A stretch of DNA of 17,500 bases, taken from Glandiceps talaboti (taxonomy: Eukaryota; Hemichordata; Enteropneusta; Spengelidae). The stretch is taken from assembly GCF_964340395.1 (NCBI RefSeq), contig NC_135550.1, positions 12,735,908 through 12,753,407 of the forward strand, read 5' to 3'. Below the pieces are notes generated by a model. The model did no database searches. It was given only the letters and a program-made list of their open reading frames with translations, and was not told the origin of the DNA. Shown here piece after piece: positions 9,359 through 17,500 of the stretch. The translations under genes and the position numbers were made by a program. Position 1 is the first letter of the stretch; every line of letters begins with the position of its first letter.

Positions 9359-10314
9359 ATATTCCAGTGCTACCTTTATCCCACTCCAAATTCATTAAAC
9401 TTTTGATTAAATAAAATTTGATGAAGATCACGGGGATCCCAGGGAATTGAGCAAATACCTGAGGATGTGAACTCTAATTAAACTTTCGACGTGACAAACG
9501 TTGATAGATGGAGAGTCCCATTGGACCTATCAAAACGAGCGTTAGGTACCAAGCAATGTATCAATGTTCAACTATATGGCTCATGTGTATAATTGCCCGT
9601 ATTCCTTTAATCGCCTGTTTACAGAAACTTTTATCAAAGTGCCATCGTACTGTTCATGGGTTAAAAAAAACACTAATTGTTTTCTATTCTGTACCTGCTA
9701 TAGTAAGATTATATGGTAATAATTTCGCAATTATACTGTAAACTGCAGTCACTTCGATGATGTCACAATTACACATACCAACCAATGTAGATATAATTTT
9801 TCATTTGATTTTGAAGTTTACGTTTTTGACTCGGATGACGTCATGGATGACAGATTTCAACTTCACCTTGCCAGGATACGGGGGGGGGATCTCCTTGACG
9901 ACGAGGCACTTGAGTAGGAGAAGAATACCTTTGATACGTTTATGGCCGTAGATGAGATTCTGATCAGTATACTAACACGACGGAAACAAATTTAAATTTA
10001 ACCCTAATTAATCTTGTACATAAAAAGCCCGCTCTCTCCGGCATAAACTAAACGCTATAGTGTTTGGTGGATATGGCTGCGATATACATGTGTTACGATC
10101 CAGAAATATCATATTTGGAATTTTGGCATATTTCACCAAAACTAACGTTCTGATTGAAAGTTCGCAATGTCTTCTAGAACTCTTACAATGAATCTAGGTG
10201 AGAGATCATTTATTTATAGTAAATTATATTTAGAATAATGACATCACTATAATTTCAAGGTGACAACTAGAACTTATATGTTAGGGATATGGAGAAATAA
10301 AGACACTTTCAGAT

Positions 10315-10379
10315 TTTTGAATTACAACGCAACTGTTGGTGTGCGGTGTCTCTCTCCGCCTGAGTGTAAAAGCGTACGT
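10315..10379 (+). other. Weak exon candidate
   Basis: The stretch is open and lies between an acceptor-like CTTTCAG (ending 10314) and a donor-like GTGAGT after about 10379. The open frame runs to TAG at 10455-10457 and includes VRCLSPPECKSV and ATG-less upstream sequence. No family recognised. It is listed only because both borders resemble splice sites. Confidence 0.1.
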
Positions 10380-11249
10380 GTGAGTGACGATACGTGTGTG
10401 GCTAATTCCCAACTTAGACAAGCTCGCTCGTTAGATCCTGGTACCCTAGAAAGATAGTTAGAGTGGAGAATCGTTTACGTTCTGTCGATCTACCTAATTA
10501 GACACCGAAACGTAACATTATGCAATCCCCAGAACGTAACACGCGTATGCCGGGCTACCCACCTTCGACATCATTCATTTCCAATACAAAGTTGAAAACA
10601 AGAGTTCTACAAACACCCAAAAATCTGTTGTTGTTTTTTAAACTCATAATCCAATTTGTTGTCATTATATTCATAAGTAAACTTTGATAAGGTAGTACAT
10701 ATTACCGGTAATGTTTCTCCCCGTAAAGGAAAAAAACACAGGCGCGACAACATAATGGGTTATGATTGTATTTGACATATGACGGATTAGTAAATGTATG
10801 AAAGGTTGAGTTTAATATACACCCGTTTACTTTTATATCCACTGGAAACCATAGGATTAAATGAAATTGGTGACTTTTAAGTGTAATGAAGGCGTTTAAC
10901 ATAACGTATTCACGATACAGCCCACTTTACTTCATGATCTCGCGAGGTCATTATAAAATTGATGGTAGAAACTCCAAGCATAGCGCATGGTTTTTGTAAG
11001 CATGTTTTAAACAATTCTGTTCCCTGCACAGTTTTTATAACTTCCCTTCCCAAAACACTTCCCAAAACATTTTTTTTCTTCCGAACCAGTCTAAAATTCA
11101 TCCAGCGTAAGACAGAAAACATACCCGTTTGACTATCCGTTCCGTACAACGGCTTCGTTCGATATCCAATTGCAGAGCGGTCAGCCGTGACGCTATATAT
11201 AATAGCACGTCTTCTTCGCAAGTGTTATCTAGCTTCAATTTCCATCGCA

Positions 11250-11390
11250 GAGACTAGAACTGCCAATTTTAGTACAACAAAGAAATCATTACATATTCGT
11301 TTCCTAAGTAACTGCCGCAACCACGATTATGTTGTTAAACGAGGCGCCATAAATGTCAGCAAAATGAATTCCGTTGCAGCAGACATCAAG
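11250..11390 (+). other. Weak exon candidate with good splice borders
   Basis: A 141-bp open stretch is preceded by an acceptor-like AATTTCCATCGCAG and followed by AAG|GTAGGA. In the same frame the only stop before 11631 is the TGA at 11403-11405. That stop lies inside a possible 69-bp intron (11391-11459) ending TTTAATGCAG, after which about 57 more codons are open. Joining the two would keep the frame. The encoded peptide (including LHIRFLSNCRNHDYVVKRG) matches nothing I know, and no start codon is evident, so this may be chance. Confidence 0.13.
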
Positions 11391-12967
11391 GTAGGAATCG
11401 AGTGAAAGCTCATCTATGTAAACTACACACATGCCGATGATCATTACTATTTAATGCAGATCGAACATTTAAATCAAATCATGCCAGTCAAACTTTCGAC
11501 GTTCGATGAAACAAGGCGGTACTTATCACACACAAGAATAACCGTGTTCTTGTTCACCCAAGACAGACATCTCCGTGTCGGAAAAAAAAGGTCCTCGGGA
11601 ATTATATGTCTTTCAAGGCAGCAGGTGTGAGGATTTGGCTTCCATTGTTGGTTGTTATGCGAGTATTCCGGGGTCGAAAAACTAGAACGCCCAACTCGTA
11701 GATATTTTACTAATCACGACTCTTATCCCGTTGTCGGTTACATTGAGAATCCTGTATATTGCTCTAAATACATCAACTGTATTACTGTTAATAAGGTTTC
11801 TCGGCCATGATCAAATATCAACCAGACTATTTGCATTGCATTTGACATTGATACACATGATTCAATGCCGATCTGTTTTTTTTTTAAATCGTTGATAATA
11901 TACGAGATGGCGAATTTTCGAACCACAGCCAAGCATCACATGACAAACCACCTTCACCTGTGACTCCACCCGACCGTTGGTTCAAATTATGCATAATTCG
12001 ATGACGCATCAAATTCATCGTGTTTCGGTGTAATTGACCAATTTGTTAATGTCATATCGCTTTGTAAATGATCTTGACTGATACGAGACGCGATAGCGAA
12101 ATCTGGTGTACACGAAAATGACACATAATGACAAGATAAGAACTTTCCCTTCGGTGATCAGCTTTATTTTCTCGTTATATGTACCTCTTCATCCAATCTT
12201 GGACATAGTTTACTATGTGCATTATCACTCGTCTTCACTATATACTAAAGGTTAACAATTTGAATGTTCACAATGTTGACGTATTTTTCATGCTAATGTT
12301 AACGTTAATAAGTGAGTCACATTTGGAAAACAGATATTAATGGTAATTTATCAAAATTATGCGCGTCAGTGAGCACTACAGTACCATGATAGAATAACCT
12401 TATGTATTTTTACGGCTTAGAAAATGTAATTAGGGCGAGAGATGATCGTACAATTTCCATACGACAATTCCAGTAATTTAAAAAAAAAATTACATAATTC
12501 GATATCAGAATGTTTGGTTTTGTAACGCTCATCTGTATAGTTTAGAAGCGAAATAATGCTTTTGCGTTGCATGAGCAACTTGTAATGTGATAGCCGTGGC
12601 ATGCCTTCTGTTTGAAAGGGCAACCAATATAATGAGACATTTTTCACAGTTAAGATACATCTTATTTTATTGCATATAATGGATGTTAAGTCAACTGTGT
12701 CAAACGTCTAAAATTCATAATCCGAAAGTGAAGTATGATGCATCACTTTACCGCCATTACTGGAATATAGATCAGCTACGATGAATCCTCACATTACATT
12801 TTTTTTTACAATTGAAATGATAAAACATTGGATATTTGATTACATAGCTATCCACAGAAAGTGACAAATCTAACTTTGTTCGGCTTTGTAGTTTTATTTA
12901 AACTTTATTATAACCAATAATTACTTTAAAAAAAACGCAGAATGTTTGATAAATATTACATGCTTGA

Positions 12968-13038
12968 GTTTGTTTGTTTGTTTGTTTGTTTGTTTGTTTG
13001 TTTGTTCGTTCATTCGTTCGTTCGTTCGTTCGTTTGTA

Positions 13039-13089
<51 letters not shown>

Positions 13090-13216
13090 TTGTTTGTATG
13101 TATGTATGTATGTATGTATGTATGTATGTATGTATGTATGTATGTATGTATGTATGTATGTATGTATGTATGTATGTATGTATGTATGTATGTATGTATG
13201 TATGTATGTATGTATG
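12968..13216. repeat. Compound tetranucleotide array: GTTT, GTTC, GTCT, GTAT
   Basis: About nine GTTT units (12968-13004) are followed by GTTC units with one CATT interruption (to about 13033), mixed GTTT/GTAT/GTCT, a GTCT block (to about 13084), three GTTT, and about thirty GTAT units to 13216. All steps are GTNN, in constant register. Open frames exist in several frames on both strands only because a 4-bp repeat without stops reads as a 12-bp peptide repeat. Confidence 0.97.
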
Positions 13217-13830
13217 TTTTGTTGGTGATTATTTTTATCTTTTTCCCTAACCAAACATTTGTGGAATACGTCAGCCTATAACTTTGTTAATCGATAGACA
13301 AGCTGTGAGTCTGTAGTTTTCTTTGTTTTTGTTCTGCGTTTAACTGGCCTTTAATACAACCTAATACATGTAATCTACATTGTACTATACCTATTAATTC
13401 TTCGTCAATTGTGTGTGCGTTTTTTAAAAATGTTTTGCTCAAAATTCTGTTTTCCATAATAATTTACTATAATTGAGTAATCAATCACTCGGCATAGTGC
13501 TACTAACTACCAGAGTTTGTCACCCTTTTACGGGTCGATATTTCATTATCAAGAATCATACATATAAGTAGAAGCATATAAATAACGAGCCAGTAACCAG
13601 CATGTCTCTCGTAAAGTTTTAATTCTTGTTGCCTAATTAAGTAGCGAGCCAACATACCCCTAGAGACCATATGAATCTTTGTTACTAGATGAGTTTTTTT
13701 TTTACTATTAGTAATTAAACACCAGTTGGGTCATGAAATCATACATTGATGTCGATAGTGTCATTTCAATTATCATGGCGTATTGGTATTAAGATACAAT
13801 TATCAAAGTATACGAATAAGCGTGGAATAT
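13217..13830. other. No gene recognised
   Basis: AT-rich sequence between two microsatellites, with no open frame of note. Confidence 0.55.
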
Positions 13831-13831
13831 G

Positions 13832-13832
13832 T

Positions 13833-13867
<35 letters not shown>

Positions 13868-13876
13868 AACAACACA
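13832..13876. repeat. (CAA)n microsatellite at the MITE edge
   Basis: About fourteen ACA/CAA units with one AATAAC interruption, ending next to the left terminal inverted repeat of MITE copy 2. Confidence 0.95.
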
Positions 13877-13877
13877 T

Positions 13878-14210
13878 TGTGTGTTTCCGATAACTCGACC
13901 AACCCTAGTTTAAGCCTCCGACCCTAAACATTTTTTTTTAAAAACATTTAAAAACAAAACGATAAGAAATGCTTTGTCTTCTTGACCTCCATGCATTTGG
14001 ATGTCTGTTTTCTTCCCTATGTGATGTCTGTGCACATATTTCATCAGACTATCACAGAAGGGGTATTCTGACCAACATTTTGTTTGTTTTTGGTCGAAGC
14101 AATATTTTTCACACACAAAAAAAAACAATTGAAAAGATACAAAAGATATTTGAAATCCCGACCTACCGTGCCTACCATATTTTCTGAGTCCATATTATCG
14201 GAAACACACA
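13878..14210. mobile_element. MITE-like non-autonomous DNA transposon, copy 2 with perfect 16-bp TIRs
   Basis: The left end 13878-13893 (TGTGTGTTTCCGATAA) and right end 14195-14210 are perfect inverted complements over 16 bp. The 333-bp element between them matches copy 1 at 4607-4929. Its left end abuts a (CAA)n microsatellite with only two bases between. It encodes no credible transposase, so it would have depended on an enzyme supplied elsewhere. Small open frames on both strands inside it are accidental. Superfamily is not assigned because no target-site duplication is evident. Confidence 0.85.
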
Positions 14211-14592
14211 GTAAATTTGTTTCGCCTTATTGCAAACCGTAGTAGTTTATGGTTGGTTGGATGGATGGTTGTGTCGGATATCCCTCCTTCGAGTTTGGAG
14301 AGATTTTAAGAAATGTAATGTTCAGGGCAATTGGTCCCCAGGGCTCACCTTAACCTGTCCTTGCTATATTATTGGTAGAACTCAAACATGTCATGGTATC
14401 GATTTAGTAGTACAATTTCGTATACGTAATATACTAAAAATGTTAGAATGTAATGAAACCAGTAGTATGCCATCAATTTCTCTAACAAAACTAAACATGT
14501 TTTAATGCCACTGAAGGCATGCACACACGTTAATATTGGACTACAATAATTCAATTAATGTTTCAGTGTAAATACTTGTGAATAAAAAAAAA
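14211..14592. other. No gene recognised
   Basis: A short GGTT/GGAT tract (about 14250-14271) and two overlapping open frames (14230-14505 plus, 14554-14369 minus) without motifs. Confidence 0.5.
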
Positions 14593-14593
14593 G

Positions 14594-14977
14594 GTTATGA
14601 ACTCAGCTTGTGTCCCTTCAAAGTCTATGCGTGCCGAAGACATTACTATTATTACAACTGTTAGAATAGTAGATTGCATAGCGTAGTGATTTCCTGGACA
14701 TTTAAAAAAAAAATAAGTAGAACGAATGACGTTATCGGATCGTTTGTAAGTTATATCCCAATACCAGGTTGAGTTCAGTCAATTGCAAATCATGGTTAAT
14801 TATGCCTATCTGTAAGTAGAACACTGCGAGTTGCTTTTGAATAAACACCAAAACTTACACGCAAAAAAAAAGAGTATAAACTCAGCTTGTGGCCCTTGAA
14901 TAGTTAGTGGAATGCTATAAGTACCCATATTGATTATACAACCGCAAACGTATAAACTCAGTTTAATGTGCCTTTAA
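14594..14977. repeat. Short motif in three direct copies
   Basis: GTTATGAACTCAGCTTGTG with CCCTTCAA (14594-14621), GTATAAACTCAGCTTGTG with CCCTTGAA (about 14874-14900), and GTATAAACTCAGTTTAATG with CCTTTAATA (about 14950-14977). The first two are preceded by A9 runs. The sequence between copies is not itself repeated. Confidence 0.7.
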
Positions 14978-15670
14978 TACATACGGCAATTGCTTCGATA
15001 TATAGGCACGTGACACCATGTTCGATAGGGGAATACGTTTTACACCCTGCAATTGGTATAACAGTCCATACAACCTATATACTATAAATCAAGTTTTCTC
15101 AACTTTCTGACAAACGTTTGGGACAAATATTTTGTCTTATGAGGGAAATCGGATCAAATAGGCTGCATTGATAATTTTTTTAAAACAGTGGATGCGCTTG
15201 GATGGTTTTAATGATCACCTGAGTCCGGTTTTGCAAATTGTGTTATCAACAGTTTACTCAATCGATAGTAAATCTTGACTACATAGATCTGTGCAAGTAC
15301 AAATTGTCATGATGTCTGATCGACCGACTGTGAAACAAGTCTGTTGCGGTATCTCAACTATTGAGATGAATCAACGGGGAAGACAACCCGATTGAGTGAT
15401 TATCACCTAGAATGAAAACCCTCTCACCACAGACAAGTAATCTGCGCTCTAACTGAGTGATATGTTTGGACACTACGATTTTAATCTTATGGTTTTTAAG
15501 TAGGGGTGTGATGAATACGAACAAGGGATTGAAAACGTGATAAGGTTTCATGAAAAGAAATTGAGATATTCAGGGAAATATATGTATATGAATACTGGTA
15601 CATCAAATTGAATCATTCAGTTTAAATATGGAGTAAGTGTGGTCATTCGTCATAGGCAGTACATATATCA
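14978..15670. other. No confirmed gene
   Basis: A minus frame with a true ATG (15551-15354, 65 codons) contains ERVFILGDNHSIG, which superficially recalls the GDN box of S26 signal peptidases. The surrounding family residues are absent, so I do not call it. Confidence 0.45.
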
Positions 15671-15837
15671 GTGTGTGTGTGTGCGCGCGTCGCTCTGTGT
15701 GTATGTATGTATGTATGTATGTATGTATGTATGTATGTATGTATGTATGTATGTATGTATGTACGTATGTATGTATGTATGCATGTATGTTGTATACATA
15801 ATGTATGTGCTTGTGTGTGTGCGCGGGGGGGGGGGGG
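15671..15837. repeat. GT / GTAT microsatellite ending in a G13 run
   Basis: GTGTGTGT and GCGCGC steps lead into about twenty GTAT units (15701-15790, with GTAC and GCAT variants), then a short GT tract and thirteen G (15825-15837). Met-Tyr-Val-Cys and Thr-His-Ile-Tyr frames across it are artefacts. Confidence 0.95.
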
Positions 15838-16105
15838 CGTGTGTCTGTTGAAACATTTTAGTCAACATAATAATTCTAAATGATACTATATTGTGGTACG
15901 TTAAGCTGTCAGACAACACTGATATGTCTACAAGTAAATCATAATCCACATGCCATTTCGTATGATTGAATTCTACAGATACGATTATTAATATGCAAAT
16001 GTCTATACAACATACAATTAATGTCTTGATATGAGCACGCAGATGCATTACATAAGCGATATCTATTCGATCGCCCACAGCCTTTTTGATTTCGATCTCA
16101 GCCTG
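15838..16105. other. No gene recognised
   Basis: AT-rich; a minus frame entering from 16078 runs into the microsatellite and has no domain. Confidence 0.5.
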
Positions 16106-16191
16106 TTAGTTTCCCCACAAATGTTCTCCTTCAGAAAGCTCGTGAATTTTGCATGAGACGGTATAAGGCTTCTTAATCTGTTCCACGGTCA
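16106..16191 (-). other. Weak exon candidate, FnIII-like wording
   Basis: On the minus strand an acceptor-like TTTCTCGCCTGAG (AG at 16193-16192) is followed by 28 open codons ending at TAA (16108-16106). Codons look gene-like. The peptide holds KKPYTVSCKIHELSEGEH, where I..L.EGE recalls the E-F strand region of muscle-type fibronectin III domains. No clear donor lies before the stop, and the similarity is short enough to be chance. Confidence 0.12.
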
Positions 16192-17500
16192 CTCAGGCGA
16201 GAAATGGCACTTGGAAGTCTTGTTCAGTTAACGATGGAAAGGCTAAATCAGTAAGATTTCAAGTCTCAAATTAAATCCTATACATCCAGTGCATTTAAGA
16301 TCAACGACTATAATATTTCAAATTGTAATGATATCCAGTGAATGTCAATTAAAAAGACAGATCAGATGGTGTAACGCTGCTTCAATGGTTTTTAGGTTCC
16401 ATCTCTTTGAGAAAAATTGGGTGATAACTATACATAAGGGTACTGTTCTTACAACCGAGATCAGGGTTGTATGGAAAGTGTAGTCTACCCAACATCATTA
16501 TAATTGAACTAACCTTTAGTTTTTCCTTTGAAAACGCCGCTCAGTTAGTGCTCTACGTGCCGACTTGTTGAGTCTGCAGTATTTTTTTGAGACTGCCATT
16601 GCAACATTGTATTATTATAGGTGATATCATTTCATACTTTAGTCAAAACAAATGTTGATATAAAATCTCCACTCATGGTCTGTTTACCAAACACAACAAC
16701 CTTGTGTGGCGGTTAGGTAAGTGAACTCATGAGAGTGATACACTGTAACGTTCTTGTCTCCCAAATATTGATACTGTATGAAAACTATTTTCATTGGCGG
16801 TTCCACTATTAAACGGTACGGAAACAATGACTATATATGATGTGTAGAATACACTAGTACTTTCTGTGCAATCCCGGTCTTGGTTGTAACAACTGAGGTC
16901 TTTTGCAACGTTTTCTCTTTCACCTGCATTTGTTATGAATCTTCATATATCAAAGTAACATATCCTGATAAGGGCAAAATATTACCTAATCAATATTTAG
17001 CTCTTTTGATATAATACTCCATTGTTCATAATTATGTGTAAAGGTTAGTTTGATATCATATTGCTGTGTATTAATACAACTTTACGCAAAGGGTCAGTGT
17101 ATCCCGTGTTCACGAAATGACAAAATGACATGATAAATAAAGTTGACGTCAGTCATAATATATACCGATAACTCACTCTACGTACTCCGTGAACATTAGG
17201 CAGCAGTTGGCAGCGTTGGTCTATAGATATGGATTGATATTTAGACGTTGCACAAAGCACAGTAGACTCATTTTTTATACTTCTAATGACGTTGAATTCC
17301 TATTGACGCAGATATCCCTTGCCTGAGGGGTTGAAGAGGAATACGCGGAGAAGTCACGCAGAGATATAGATGTGCTTGTATTCAATTCTACTAATATTGA
17401 CATTATCGCTATGACACTTCTGTTATGATTGAACGAAATATCTTCCTCGTTGCCGCTAGTATATACATATGTAGATACTAGTGAGCAACGGTCGGCACTA
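16192..17500. other. No gene recognised
   Basis: AT-rich sequence. A palindromic CRE, TGACGTCA, occurs at 17144-17151. A 64-codon frame (16289-16483) starts at GTG and shows no motif. No repeats shared with the rest of the window were noticed. Confidence 0.55.

Larger units (their letters stand above)
9360..12967. other. Long region without a confirmed gene
   Basis: The region holds a palindromic CRE (9836-9843), a G8 run near 9881 and several 60-100-codon frames, many starting at GTG or TTG rather than ATG and overlapping on both strands. Two places have splice-like borders and are listed separately (10315-10379 and 11250-11390). I recognise no protein family. Confidence 0.5.

Noticed and set aside
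12898-13281. Four open frames of 84-118 codons on both strands with Cys/Val/Tyr or His/Thr/Ile repeats
   Set aside because: They are translations of a stop-free 4-bp microsatellite, open in several frames at once.
15354-15551. Minus frame with FILGDN, considered as a signal-peptidase fragment
   Set aside because: Only six residues resemble the box, the conserved S-x-D-S-R that follows is missing, and no upstream catalytic region exists.
15639-16078. Frames of 70-136 codons over the GTAT array
   Set aside because: Same microsatellite artefact; the non-repeat part has no domain.

Overview
This window looks like AT-rich, mostly non-coding nuclear DNA from a marine invertebrate animal. The reasons are one intron-interrupted peptide-receptor-type GPCR exon, very long and mixed tetranucleotide microsatellites, and several families of dispersed repeats. 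I see no bacterial gene layout: no operons, no ribosome-binding sites and no dense reading frames. The exact phylum cannot be read from the sequence; a mollusc, annelid, brachiopod, hemichordate or amphioxus would all fit.

The only confidently coding segment is on the minus strand, ATG at 8538 to a splice donor after 8051. It encodes the first 162 codons of a class A (rhodopsin-family) GPCR: a glycosylated N-terminus, TM1, TM2 and TM3. The exon is cut inside the Arg codon of the DRY motif. The sequence best resembles the orexin/allatotropin and NPFF/SIFamide receptor groups. The rest of the receptor (TM4 to TM7 and the tail) should lie at lower coordinates or beyond position 1. I found no NPxxY-like TM7 coding on the minus strand by eye. 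Upstream (8552-9358) there is a TATA box, several upstream ATGs and a possible intron in the 5' untranslated region.

Layout. 1-1326: no gene seen. 1327-2334: a composite repeat made of a 14-bp-arm palindrome, a TGTC/TGTGTC microsatellite, two diverged units of about 130 bp, three units of about 115 bp, and a long (TA)n tract. 2335-3170: nothing firm. 3173-3431: a speculative plus-strand promoter, first exon and splice sites. 3925-4019: a TTTG/TGTC microsatellite bracketed by a 10-bp direct repeat. 4530-4592: a small tandem duplication. 4607-4929 and 13878-14210: two copies of one MITE-like element with terminal inverted repeats. 5906-5979 and 7147-7220: two nearly identical 74-bp repeats. 8051-9358: receptor exon and upstream region. 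9360-12967: unannotated, with two weak exon candidates. 12968-13216: a four-motif tetranucleotide array. 14594-14977: a short motif present three times. 15671-15837: a microsatellite ending in a G13 run. 16106-16191: a weak minus-strand exon candidate. From there to 17500 nothing is recognised.

Only the GPCR is a gene I would defend. The rest is repeat biology plus low-confidence exon guesses, labelled as such.
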